A DNA stretch of 64,000 nucleotides, from positions 328,333-392,332 of the forward strand of contig CAAAJI010000012.1 of NCBI GenBank assembly GCA_900642245.1, in the 5' to 3' direction. Shown piece by piece: positions 11,220-21,973 of this stretch (within the stretch, counting starts at the first letter, position 1; every line of letters begins with the position of its first letter). A model generated the notes under the pieces. It did no database searches, was not told the DNA's origin, and saw only the letters and a list, made by a program, of their open reading frames with translations. The stretch comes from Fragilaria radians (Eukaryota; Bacillariophyta; Fragilariophyceae; Fragilariales; Fragilariaceae). A program made the position numbers and the translations under genes.

Positions 11220-12400
11220 AAACAATCATGACATTGTCTTCCCCAGGCTTGTCAGTTAAGTTGCTCCTCTATGATATCACAAACCACTGAGATTCCTTCC
11301 ACATCATTTTGAGTTTCAACTATAGAGAGCGTTTCTCTTTCTCCGTTACTTTTTGACTGAAGAATGCCATAGGATGTACCTATTGACTAATGACTGATCC
11401 TAATTGATAATCTGAAGCGTCTGTGTGTGTATGTCAAACACTTTGTCAAAGTCAGGGAATTCCTCTGTCCACTTGAATCACAAGGTACTTTTGTGACCTC
11501 ACTTCATTGTGTGAGTGGATGTGATCTTCACTTCCATATGTCACGATAGTAGTTTACCACACCGAAGAATGAGTGCAATTGCTTTATGGTTGTAGTCACC
11601 TTAAGCTGCAATATTGCTTCCACCTAAAATGGAAGGCGGCAAATTCTGGCTGTTGTTATCAGATAGCCAAAGTATTTAAACGCTTTCATATCAAACGTAC
11701 ACTTTTCAATGTTTCTACAAAGATTAGCTGTGTTCAGTTTGTTTAAAACTTGTTCTAAGTTTTGAAGATATTTTTTGCAAGTACCCTTTGTGCCTACTAG
11801 AACATCACTAGAAACGCTTTGACAAAGTTTGGTCCAACCAATAGTTGGGATGCGAAAAACCAGGTGAGTTAGCAACTCCCATGGGTAATTGTAAGTAGGA
11901 ATATTTCCTCCAAGAAAAAAGATTGTACACAGCATTTGAGCCTGAGTTGTCAAGTATATGGTAAAAATAACCCATATTAAGGTCATTGGATGTTACATAA
12001 GTAAACTCATTTAAACTTTTAAGTATATATGTTTTGTAATTTAGGCATAAGGAAAGCAACCCTTTGAAGTTTTGAATTCAAAACTCTAGAGTCTGATGCA
12101 ACTCAAACAGTTCCGTTCTTTTTGGAATGACAAAAGATGGAGACTGATACTCTGAGACTACTTGTGGTTTTCAATCATTGTAGTCGTACAGACATTGTAT
12201 TTCCCCTTTTTAGTGAATCCTCATGTATTTTTTGAACTGGAAATGGCGGTCATTGAAAAGGATTTGCACCTTCTTTAAGTTCAAAGCTTACTAGATCTGT
12301 GTTCCATCCAGCAAATAATCAAACTTTGTAAAATAATGCTGTCAAATGTAGTTGTTACATTCCACTTAAGTGATTATGTGAATTGACGGTGGCCTATATG
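11220..12400 (-). mobile_element. Ty3/gypsy retrotransposon relic (RT and RNase H)
   Basis: Minus-strand translation recovers, in order, typical gypsy pol blocks in shifting frames: GWNTDLVSFELKEGANPF (about 12,310-12,260), SPSFVIPKRT (about 12,140), DLNMGYFYHILD and YLQLPMGVANSPGF (12,000-11,850), a connection-domain stretch with NIEKCTFDMKAFKYFGYLIT (about 11,700), and the RNase H start TDASDYQLGSVISQ (about 11,420) followed by a stop and AFFSQKVTEKEKR. Several frameshifts and stops separate them, so it is dead. The polymerase YxDD box is not intact (SSDVLVG in its place). No LTRs are identifiable next to it. Confidence 0.75.
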
Positions 12401-13045
12401 TTTGCCTTTTTGATTTGGCATCAAGAATAGGCATAGAGGTTATTGCTGTTGAAAAATCATCCTGAGAATTGCAATAAGCCGGTTGAAGAAGGAACTCACC
12501 CTGCTGTCAGCTATATACTTGTTGAACCATGAAAGGTTGGATCAAGTTGGTTATCCCAGAAAATGTTACCCATGATAAGAAACTTATTCATTTCTAGTTT
12601 AAAGCATCTACTGTAGTTCCATACTTTTTGAATACATATATGATGCAGGCAGTTTTGGTATTCACTAGCAATTATATTCAAGACACGCTCCTTTTGTAGT
12701 TCAAGAAGTAGTGTCTGCGTCCTATCTGCCACATAATTTAAATTGATTTGCACCTTTAGGTGAAGAACATGGTGTAACAAGTTTGATAATATTCCAGAAC
12801 ACAAAGCCAAGAAAATAAATTGTAGCTAACTAACGGATAGCAATAGAAAAGAAACTGTATCTCTACTTTTATATGAATATCGGACAACATGGAACCCTAT
12901 GCGAGATGCTATGTGACCCTAATAATTCTGACATGCAATGTGTCTCGCTAACACGATTTCAAAGTTTCTTCTGTTGGAGATATCCAAACAATTTCATACC
13001 AGCAAAATAAGGCCATATTTTGTGATGTATATTCGCATGACGCCA
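12401..13045. other. Spacer upstream of the gypsy relic
   Basis: About 645 bases. A 99-codon minus frame (12511-12810) has no recognisable domain. By position it could be a remnant of the gypsy protease or gag region, but nothing in it shows this. Confidence 0.35.
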
Positions 13046-14284
13046 TCAGTGGACTGTATCCATACTACCCTCCAAGATGCGACTGACACGTGAGTGACTG
13101 GCTCTTCCCAGTGGTGCAATAACGGGTGCGGGTGCTTCTGGGGCGGAGTTCATACCAATAGGGACCTTAGGAGCAGCAGCAGTAGAGACTGTATGCGTTG
13201 TTGCATCCCATCCAGAACCCCAATAATATGCTTTTTGCCCCAATTCCACCAAGGATGTTCGAACAGCTCCGACTGTTCCATTTTCTGGCACCTTAGTGGC
13301 AAGGGTGTTGGTGTTTTTCTTTTTGCTGGGAACCGTAATTTCAACAACGGATCGAGCAGAACGGAAGGATCGTGGAAAATCAGGCATGAACGACGCGAGG
13401 TAGGGATGATTGTTTGATTCTGAACCTTGGTTCTCATGATTAGATTTTTCTTCAGATTCTTCCAGCATTATCTTTACCCTTTTCTTGGGTGGTGCATCTT
13501 CAGACTCCATCTTATCATCGGCAGTAGAATCCTGAGAGAGCGCAGGTGTTGTTTTATTTTCTTCCTTATTAGCATTTTCGAGCTTGTTATCCAGGGACCT
13601 TTTATTCAATAAAGGTTTGATGCCTAATCCTCCCCATTCTGTAAAGACAGAATCAGGAATTTCATCCAATAATTGAATTTGTTTGTCTTCGCGATTGATG
13701 CCGTTGTCGTCGTCTCCATCGAGGTGGAGAGATGCTGCTGCATGATCGCTCAATCGGTGTGGATTAGCCACTCGCTGGGAAGCCAATGGAAAATTCGGTA
13801 TCTCCTCCATTAAAGGTGCCCTCCAACCTTCCTGAGATGAATTCTGTTGAGATGAAGGGCCCAATTTGCCTCTTCCTGCAGCTCCGACAGCAGAGTGTTC
13901 ACAGGGGCTCTCCCATTTGGGCCCAAACAAGAAAATTGCCAAATCTTGCCAAGATGCTTGTGTCGTAGACGACGATGACATTTCCAGGTCATTTTCTACT
14001 GGTAATGTTGCGATAGGCAGTAGTGGGTTGGATTTGGCGGACAATGTGTTGAGAGAAATAGCATTTAGCGCATCCAGAGTATTCGCATGACTTGATGGCC
14101 TTCCTGATGCCTCTACCAAATGAGATATAGTTTTCCCTATTCGGGATAAGAAATGCTGTAAGATATCTGCCAATATGTCTAGTGAGTCTTGACTCATACC
14201 ATCGATTCCCAAATGAAGGGCAGCTCGAGCGACGCTGCGACGGGAAATTTCATGAGTGTACAGCACTTCCGAATCCATTACCAT
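13046..14284 (-). CDS. TAF8-like TFIID subunit with histone fold
   Basis: Single exon of 412 residues from the first ATG of the frame at 14284; a second ATG two codons later is an alternative start. Residues about 8-75 (RRSVARAALHLGIDGMSQ, then DILADILQHFLSRIGKTI and the HANTLDALNAI block) form a Bromo_TP-type histone fold, as in TAF8, TAF3 and SPT7-like proteins. Around residue 292 is YLASFMPDFPRSF, resembling the conserved TAF8 segment (xxLPxFPDxHTY). TAF8 pairs with TAF10 in TFIID and helps form the preinitiation complex. The middle is acidic and disordered, with a basic KKRVK cluster that may be a nuclear signal. TAF3 is the main alternative, but no PHD finger is seen. Confidence 0.65.
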   Translation of the reverse strand: MVMDSEVLYTHEISRRSVARAALHLGIDGMSQDSLDILADILQHFLSRIGKTISHLVEASGRPSSHANTLDALNAISLNTLSAKSNPLLPIATLPVENDLEMSSSSTTQASWQDLAIFLFGPKWESPCEHSAVGAAGRGKLGPSSQQNSSQEGWRAPLMEEIPNFPLASQRVANPHRLSDHAAASLHLDGDDDNGINREDKQIQLLDEIPDSVFTEWGGLGIKPLLNKRSLDNKLENANKEENKTTPALSQDSTADDKMESEDAPPKKRVKIMLEESEEKSNHENQGSESNNHPYLASFMPDFPRSFRSARSVVEITVPSKKKNTNTLATKVPENGTVGAVRTSLVELGQKAYYWGSGWDATTHTVSTAAAPKVPIGMNSAPEAPAPVIAPLGRASHSRVSRILEGSMDTVH

Positions 14285-14559
14285 ATTAATGTTAGAATGT
14301 AACGTATTCACAATTAATGACTACGGTCTGTCCTTCTACTATCGGATTTTTCACTTTGTTACTGTGGTGGTGCTGAAAAAAAAGGTTTGCTATTTGTACC
14401 GACCTGAAGACTACTGTGAAAACTAAACGTAAACTACAAAAAAGGGGAATTTACAAAAATCTTAAGTTTTTTCTCATGAAAAGAATCGTTCTGAACAAAG
14501 GAAAAAGTAGAATAAGTATGTAATAATTTAATTCATTACGTCGAACCCTGTCACCTCGT

Positions 14560-14900
14560 TCAAGTCTCTTGCATGTCCTTATGTTATGACCAGGTGCACC
14601 ACATCTTGAGCAGACAATTTGTTAATCTTCGGTTTCCAATTCACTCCTATTCGTAATCGAACCTTCTTCGGCTGACCCCTTTGTGCAACAAGTTGAGGCG
14701 GTAATGTTCCATTAGCTTTGATGTCATCAACTGCAATTGGGTGGATAGTAACCTGGTAAACCATTAAAGTAGTAGATTTTTGTACTTTTCATCAATGAAG
14801 TCCATTCAATCATCCCCCTTTTTCACAAATTGCAACAATGAAATGAGGACATGCCTGCAAAGCTTTTCCCACAACAAGAGCATTATTCATGGTGTCCCCA
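14560..14900 (-). mobile_element. Mutator-like (MULE) transposase C-terminus relic
   Basis: Minus-strand reading recovers a SWIM zinc-finger remnant split over two frames (CSCCGKSFAGM and CPHFIVAI, about 14,900-14,830), then FIDEKYKNSTT, VYQVTIHPI, LPPQLVAQRGQPKKVRLR (14,720-14,650) and a zinc knuckle CSRCGAPGHNIRTCKR in another frame (14,615-14,567). SWIM finger, then PPxxxxxxGxPKKxR, then a CCHC knuckle is the C-terminal layout of MuDR/MULE transposases. At least three frameshifts make it a pseudogene. Terminal inverted repeats were not found. Confidence 0.65.
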
Positions 14901-16102
14901 ATTTTCATTTCCAAAGTTGTCAATAAATTTCATAGTAAATCCAAGCGTTGGCAGACCAATGTATACTCAAAGGAAAATCTGATGCATCTATATTCGTGAG
15001 CTCTATATCATGGGGCATACCTCAGCCCTGTTTCAATAGTTTATGACAAAAAAAGTAGTTTGTAAATATTTTCAGTATTAGTTCGATTCTTGTAAATTCC
15101 CTTACAAAATGATACGTATCAAGATGAGGCAGTTTAGCGATATGTAGGGGTGACAAAAGTTGAAAAGGTATGCTGATTGTGATAAGGAAATCTTGGATTT
15201 TATCAGCTCATTACATTTGTTGGCGAAGTGGTAACCTTTCTTGTAGAGGTAATGTAATGCATTCGAGGTATTCACCACAAAATATGGATTAATGTTGGAA
15301 ATAAAGAAATCTTTTTTCATTTTTAGAGATGTTTATCAGGTATCTACTGACAAGAAAGTGAACTTTTTTACATTGATTGAGAAAAGAAACATTCAATCTG
15401 CTGATGTGGCTGCCTTAGTCTCAGAAAAAATGCTAGGAATTACCTCAGTATCGTTTCCTTTTTGCACTGATGTCATAACAATAAATTCAAAGAACCTACA
15501 CTGGTGCTACATTGACAGTACCTGATGCAAAAAGGTTGATTAATGTTATGAGCAAAATGTAGAGTTAGCAGTAGGCTTTGGAAAGTACTTTTGCTCCTAT
15601 AATTGTAACGTTAATTACATTTCACGTAGGCAAAAAAATGTGTATTCACTGAAGGTGTTACTATTAAAAAAATCCGGGACAGATAGAAATTGACTCTAAC
15701 GAGTACTCGTGATAATTTTCTAAAATGAAAATAATCGCGGAAATTTTAAGTCAGGTTGGGCAAGTCATTGATGATTATTCAACATATGCAGTCATTTCAT
15801 GATGAAGAATTTAGGAAGATTAGAAGCCTCAAGGGAAAATGGAAGAGATGGTCAAGATCAATTACCGGCATTGAACTTCTAATTGCTTATGAAGAAAAAG
15901 TGTCGTAGCAAGATCAGGACATCTCGGGGGATAACTGAGCATACTTAGATGAAAATATTATTTAAAATGCATCATCGCGTTTTCGCGGCGTGGAGCAAGT
16001 AAATAACAAATCTCTGCGTTAAAAGCCCTCCCCTTGATACTATTTTCAATTGATTCAGAGACGCATACCAGTTATAATATACCAGAATATCAATTTAGCA
16101 AG
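14901..16102. other. Gene-poor spacer
   Basis: About 1.2 kb without a supported gene. The minus strand at 15,102-15,320 may hold more of the eroded MULE, but no motif confirms it. A plus frame at 15,292-15,525 matches nothing I know. Confidence 0.35.
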
Positions 16103-16402
16103 ATGAATTCTTACAACTACGAGAACAAAGCCGCAATCGATATGCCGTTGGGAATTCATGCTACTATTGCTGAATCGCAATGTCGTATTGATTCATCACG
16201 TATCGTCAGGTTCCGGAAGAGTTTGGTAAACGAGAACCAAGTCCCAGTGAAAGCTGCAATGCGGGTTGAAAAGTTGCACTTGGATTTGAGATTGAATCCA
16301 TGGCAGAATAAGGCACACAGTGAAATAGAAGATTTTGTGCAGAGCCGACCTCTTGGAAATGGAGACTTAAATCCATGTATCTCGATCGCAAAAATGGCTT
16401 AA
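16103..16402 (+). CDS. Small hypothetical protein (99 aa)
   Basis: An ATG at 16103 opens a 99-residue frame. The composition is ordinary for a soluble protein, with Arg, Lys, Asp and Glu spread through it (for example RIVRFRKSLVNENQVPVKAAM), unlike the Phe/Leu/Ile-rich frames of the surrounding non-coding sequence. I recognise no domain, signal peptide or membrane segment. A 71-codon minus frame overlaps it but is less protein-like. It may be a small gene, a single exon of a larger gene, or chance. Confidence 0.35.
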   Translation: MNSYNYENKAAIDMPLGIHATIAESQCRIDSSRIVRFRKSLVNENQVPVKAAMRVEKLHLDLRLNPWQNKAHSEIEDFVQSRPLGNGDLNPCISIAKMA

Positions 16403-18381
16403 GCATATATGTCATTGACATTAGGGCCTTACGAACAAGCTAAAATCGGAAACTCGATCTAATTCAAGCTTGAATTAGCTGCACGAAAATCACTACCAAC
16501 CTGTATAATAGCAATTTAAAGAAATAAAACTGTTGCCAATTAATGTTTAGCATTTTTTTCTCTTTGACGAATGCTGAGCGTGTTGGGATGATGTTTAGGA
16601 CAAGTGACATTGACGCATTGGAACCTTAAGATTTTCGGCCATGTGTAAAGATTGATATCCAAACTAGCAGCGGTAAATGAAAGGTTTGGGAAACCTGTCT
16701 TGAATCTACTCTACGATTCCTTTCAAAGGGAATCGTTGGCTCTGACTTCATTCTGCTGAGGAAATCATTATCTGCTAAAATAATCAAAGAAAAAGATCGA
16801 GCAAGAGCTAATCCCATGCGTACGTCTTGCGCGTCTTCGCCTTTCTTTTTTCAGATGATGAGTTCAATTCAAGCTGTCTTGTTGCTTGATCGCTGTCGTG
16901 TAGGCAATGTGTGTTCTCTCTTGACGCTACTTTCATTTTATTTGACATGCATCTCAACTGATTATAATAAAGCTGTTACAAAGATATCAGGATTCTTATT
17001 TTATAAATTGGCTATAGTTACTTCAATAATCATTCTTTACCAAATGGGCTGACATTTAATGGTTTGCACACTCATATCTTTTTCTTTTTTTTGATTCTAC
17101 AATCCCAAGTTCCATCTACCCAACACTTTGATTTATTCATACAACTGCTATCATTTATGCCTAATTCTATGCATAGCAAGATTGCAGCCTTTAGAAACTC
17201 TGATGCATGAAGTGGTTGAAAAAAAGGAAGGCTTCATTCAAGACCTTAATGGAGCATCCTCAATTGATACTAGATTAATTTGTGATAAGTTAGTGCCTTA
17301 TATTGTTATTGCGCATAAACATGCAAGCGTTAATAGTTCCGTTGGTTTTATGCACTTTGCAATCAACCAGATCATACTGATAACAGAGGAAGTTTTTTCA
17401 CATATGCGGCAATATACCATTGACATCAACAAGTTTGGTATTGCATTAGGCCCTGAGAATTCAGTTCTTATTAGGTGTCCTTCAAACCGCTTTTTGTCAT
17501 AGAACAATTACTCTAAAGGAAGTGATAGGTAATCACTTCAGAATAAGCAAGTCAGTAAAAATGAAAGTAATACCATGTACTTACTCTGTCAATTAAGTTG
17601 TCTTTATCTGTTTAGAAAATTTGTCAAATAGATTACTAAGAAACGAAAATTTGAGGCTCATATCTCATTTGCTTTATGAAAAGAGTGGAAAGTTTTGCAA
17701 CATACGTTTTCGATTCGGTGGCATTCTTTCAGGAAAAATGAGTTATTGTTCTGCATTATTCTCAGCTGTACCGTTAGAGTAGTATTTACGTGTATTACCA
17801 TGAGAATAACTACACATAAAACCAGTTGTTGGTTCTTTGTCAAATTATTCATTTAGCATGTATTAAATTCATTGATAGTTACAACATAGTAAAGGAGTCA
17901 CTTTAACCTGATTTACCACTGAGAGCTATATTTCGTCATCTCATAGGGAATGCCTACAGACTAAATGAATTGATAAATATGCTGCTTATCTTTGTCTAAT
18001 GAATAAATATAATAATTCTGAATTCAATGTATGATTTGCTACATACCTTATGTATACATTGAATCAAACAAAAGGAAGTTTAAGTGACTGGGAATTATTG
18101 AATTCTTTAAGAAAAGTAGTTCGTAAAGATAATTTTGATGATTCTAAATCACGTGGGTTACTAAAATAATGACAAATTTTACTTTCAGAAAAAGTAGGGG
18201 GAAAAACGAATCTATATGACGTCGAACGAACTTGATAATTACCAATCAAATAACGCTTTAGTACAGAAATCTGACGAAATCTGACGAAGTCGGGGCAATT
18301 GATGGTGTTACAAATTGACACATCAAATGCTTTCTTTAAATTCCCAATCGCATTGATACACTGAACAAAAGGCAATTGCGA
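16403..18381. other. Gene-poor spacer before the AIF-like gene
   Basis: About 2 kb. A 124-codon plus frame at 17,128-17,502 is the longest, but its start is not convincing and I recognise nothing in it. The last few hundred bases are the presumed promoter of the AIF-like gene. No TATA-like or other motif stands out. Confidence 0.35.
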
Positions 18382-20694
18382 ATGATAGTATGTCAATCTG
18401 CCGCACGTCGCCTTAATCTTTTTCCAGTTATGGCTGCTGGTAGTTTAGCTTTGGCTTCTATGGGTGTAACGTGGATGGGTGGAGAAGACGGAGACAAAAC
18501 CTACTCTAATTGGTTTGAAGGGAGTAGTGTCATGTCGCCTTTAAGTGTAAATGATGCTTCACGATGGTCATGGGGGATCCCACGAAGTCATTTGGAAGAT
18601 AAGGACACCTCATTGGATACATACGACTTTGTTGTTTTGGGATATGGCCATGCTGGTCAGAGTGCTATCTCCACTCTACAGAAGCAATGTCCACAAGCAT
18701 CAGTTGCTGTGATTGATCCATTCCGTTCACTTTTATCTTCCATAACCAAAGACTCGCCTATTACGCCCTATCAAACTGCGGCACAAGGTTTTTATCCACA
18801 ATCAAAAACTGTTACATTGGTAGATGGGCGATCTATTCATTACCGTCATGGTATTTTGGTTGCTACTGGATGTCGGGGTGCTCCTCCACCCATGGAATTG
18901 ATTGATCGAGAAATACAGGAGCGAATTTTGGAGCTACGACCAACTGAAATCTCGGGATATAGTTCACGGCCTCTAATGTCGCCTGAAGGTATAAGGAATG
19001 TTGCAATCATGGCTGCATCCGAAGGAGTCAAGGTTTGTATTCTAGGCAGTGGATGGGAAGCATTGGAATTGGCTGCCACTGTAGCTGCATACGACCAACA
19101 TAAGCGAGGAAACGTCATGTTAGCTTTTGGGAATGCAGGGCCTCTCAGTCATGTGTTGCCAAGATACTTGAGTACAGCAATCACAAAGCGACTGCGATTC
19201 ATGGGTATTGATATTGAGGACAGGGCGCTGGTTCGTTATTTGTCGCATTATAAAAGTCCTAATGGACCTTCGGTTGAAGTTCATACAGCAAAGTCATATG
19301 ATACCATGGATACCCACAGAAAAGTGGTAGATCTTGTTGTCCTAGCTCCATTTGTTGATGGTGCAAAAGGAACTGCAGTTATACCAACGATTGATCTCCC
19401 CTCAAAGCTTCAAGGACATCAACGTGGACGCACCTGGTATCAAAGCTGGTCACAATTATCATCTTCACCAAATGAACCATCATCAGTTGCGTGCTTCGCT
19501 GATGATGGAAGAGTGGCAGTAAATGCAGAATTGAGTGCTGCATCCGATGTATATGCTGCTGGTTCTGTGGCTAAATATCCCAACTCTCTCACTGGGCACT
19601 CACAAGTTGCAGGAGAAGGTGCAGTAGATGCAGCACTGGCGGGAAAATTGGCTGCTACGCATATGATTCGGGACTACATAGATCGAACCAAACCATGTAC
19701 TCCCCAAGATAAAGCAATGCTCTTAACGCGGCCATCCCCCTTTGCTTCCACAACACTTCCCATATTTCGCTCCGACATATCATCTCTTTCTGGTAATTCT
19801 TCCTCGTTTTTGGCCAAGATTGGAGTGCAGGCTCTTATGGTTGGTCGTTGTGATTCCGAAACAATGGCTACTCATGCATTTTGGTGGACAAACAATTCCA
19901 TAAAAAATGCCACATCTAAACACGAGTCAACAATCCGATCTCGAAAGACGAAGAAATCGCAGCATGAGAATTACGTTTATGGTTCAGGAGTTGTGTTCTA
20001 TCTAGACCTCAATGGTCGTCTGTGCGGTGTCATGACTTGGGGACTTCCCATTGTTTCAGCGTCAGACCCGAAAACTTTAAATCAAGCACTTGTCGATCGT
20101 ATGATTGAAATCGTAAAAACCGACGGAAACCTTTGCTGTTCTGGAACATCCATGCATGATAGACTATTGCAGACATCTCACTTAGCCCAGGAGAGTAAGA
20201 AGTTGATACATCTAGCAATGCAAGGTCATGGTAGGGAAAAGGGAGTATTTCGACTTGTTGCAAATAGAAGCATGGAAACGATGGTTAGACCTTTATATCG
20301 ATATACAGCCGCAAAGCCGCCTAACATTACATCACTAAGTCTTTTAAGTCGTAAAGATCAAGCATTGTCTTCGGAGATTATGGGCGAGAGCATATACATT
20401 AAAAAAGATGATATCTACAACGAGATTGACTACGGTACGCGGCCTTCATCTCTATTGTATGTTTATCCAATGCATTCCCCTTCTCGGGGAGGGAAAGATG
20501 ATACCTCATTGTATGATCCTTATCTCTTGTCTGATGCTGAACGAAGCGAGGAGGCCTGGAAGGAAAATGATCGTCGTGCACGGCCTGCCAAGGAAGAACC
20601 CATATGGCTCCGTCGAGGAGAAATGTATCGTACCATAAATAATGCCGAGCTGCGTAATGATGAATTGAAAGCAAAACTGCGAAGTTATGAATAG
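18382..20694 (+). CDS. Apoptosis-inducing factor (AIF)-like FAD/NAD oxidoreductase
   Basis: Single exon of 770 residues from the first ATG of the frame. The N-terminus (ARRLNLFPVMAAGSLALASM) is basic and then hydrophobic, like a mitochondrial presequence with membrane anchor. A pyridine-nucleotide oxidoreductase fold follows: FAD motif VVLGYGHAGQSA (about residue 83), GILVATGCRG, NAD motif CILGSGWEALELA (about 219, GxGxxA as in AIF) and the second FAD segment YAAGSVAKYPNSLTG (about 391). The AIF-type C-terminal block GSGVVFYLDLNGRLCGVM is near residue 535. AIF is a flavoprotein of the mitochondrial intermembrane space that supports respiratory-chain assembly. Oddity: about 200 residues follow that block, ending in a charged tail, longer than in animal AIF. 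The mitochondrial location is an inference. Confidence 0.75.
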   Translation: MIVCQSAARRLNLFPVMAAGSLALASMGVTWMGGEDGDKTYSNWFEGSSVMSPLSVNDASRWSWGIPRSHLEDKDTSLDTYDFVVLGYGHAGQSAISTLQKQCPQASVAVIDPFRSLLSSITKDSPITPYQTAAQGFYPQSKTVTLVDGRSIHYRHGILVATGCRGAPPPMELIDREIQERILELRPTEISGYSSRPLMSPEGIRNVAIMAASEGVKVCILGSGWEALELAATVAAYDQHKRGNVMLAFGNAGPLSHVLPRYLSTAITKRLRFMGIDIEDRALVRYLSHYKSPNGPSVEVHTAKSYDTMDTHRKVVDLVVLAPFVDGAKGTAVIPTIDLPSKLQGHQRGRTWYQSWSQLSSSPNEPSSVACFADDGRVAVNAELSAASDVYAAGSVAKYPNSLTGHSQVAGEGAVDAALAGKLAATHMIRDYIDRTKPCTPQDKAMLLTRPSPFASTTLPIFRSDISSLSGNSSSFLAKIGVQALMVGRCDSETMATHAFWWTNNSIKNATSKHESTIRSRKTKKSQHENYVYGSGVVFYLDLNGRLCGVMTWGLPIVSASDPKTLNQALVDRMIEIVKTDGNLCCSGTSMHDRLLQTSHLAQESKKLIHLAMQGHGREKGVFRLVANRSMETMVRPLYRYTAAKPPNITSLSLLSRKDQALSSEIMGESIYIKKDDIYNEIDYGTRPSSLLYVYPMHSPSRGGKDDTSLYDPYLLSDAERSEEAWKENDRRARPAKEEPIWLRRGEMYRTINNAELRNDELKAKLRSYE

Positions 20695-21679
20695 AATACT
20701 CTATTTTAACATAATTTTATGAAAGCGACGAAAAAGAAATGGAATAGAAAAAGGGTGATTGAGAAGAAGTAGAACCTGCTATTGCTTTTTGCCTACATGT
20801 ATTAAATTTTATATTTATGCCATTGCAATAAGGCAATTCCTATTCTACAAATGAATTAGAAGAGGTGTATGCTGGTGAATTATCCGAAAATACAATGAAT
20901 AGAATTCTGTTTTGATTATATTACTAATATGAGATATTTTCTGTGTTAATCTATCACTGCAAAGACGGGGTTGAGTTTATTGCAGTTTGCATTCATGCTT
21001 CCGATATTGGTTGCAGCATTTATTTATTGTAGAGTGAACTTGATTATTTAAACTTGATATTTACACTAATATCCTTTGGCAGCGTGACTTTGAAAAAGTC
21101 AAGCGATGCTAGTCATCGCTTTGGATCATAGCAAGTCAACTTGATGGACCCTGTGGTATCTGCGGCACTAAAAACTGCTTCTTGTAGGTCATCGAAACAC
21201 CATGTAATTCCTGAAGATAGTTGATAACAAGATCCTTCCTAACCTCCCAACCACCAAAAGTAATATTGCCTAATGCAGAAAAATGTGGTCCTGAAATATT
21301 AGCTCTCAAAGTGGGAAACGGTTCATTTCCGTTCGTGCCGTATCAATACAAGCAATATTTATGTACCCACCTGGATTATGCGTCAGCACATAGATGCCAT
21401 ATCTTGAGGTGATATTATGTATGTCAACAAGATTGCACTTTCATGACTATGTCAAGAGCTGTAATTAACTTAACGTAAAGAATTTAAATAAAATTATTTA
21501 ACTACCCCTCCTTTTGATGATTTAAGATGAAACTACACATATGCAAACCACACCTCAACACTGTGAAGGCAATCTGGCAATCAACTACGACCACAACGTA
21601 TCACTGAAATTGAGAAGTACTGCACTTTCTGGTTTAAAAGTTTCCCAGCTTCAGATAGAGCTTGTGATGTACTGAGTCC
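20695..21679. other. Spacer after the AIF-like gene
   Basis: About 1 kb of AT-rich sequence with no supported gene. The small plus frame at 21,221-21,412 has no family resemblance. Confidence 0.4.
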
Positions 21680-21827
21680 CCAAGGAATTGTTATTTGCAT
21701 GCCTCTCAATTATCATGCTAATGGTTTGATTGAGTTTGGATCATATGTCCTAGCCCATGAACAAGCAAAGAACTCAATGAAAAGTTACGCTATTGGCATC
21801 ATTTTCCAAACTAGGCATGAGAAGTAG
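21680..21827 (+). mobile_element. Ty1/copia polyprotein fragment
   Basis: A plus-strand frame reads GLIEFGSYVLAHEQAKNSMK, then SYAIGIIF, ending at a stop (21,825). It resembles the copia segment FGEYVQTHEExxNSMxxRTxGxI found after the integrase core in diatom-type elements. The fragment is too short to be functional, and no other part of the element is nearby. It lies about 150 bases upstream of the ORC1 start. Confidence 0.5.
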
Positions 21828-21973
21828 TCTGATTACTGAATAGCAAATCAAAAGCACTGCACCGAGTTCTGAAAAGTAAAATTCCATGTTAATGACACAT
21901 CATTACTCGGGATTCCAAATGACGATACAAAGAAGAAACCGTAGTAGCCATTGTTAAAAAAGAGAAAACAATC

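Noticed and set aside
13094..13417. Plus and minus frames inside the TAF8-like gene
   Set aside because: Shadows of the 412-residue gene, Cys- and Ser-rich without motifs.
17128..17502. 124-codon plus frame
   Set aside because: Longest frame in its spacer, but the start region is odd, a minus frame overlaps it and no domain is visible. Not supported as a gene.
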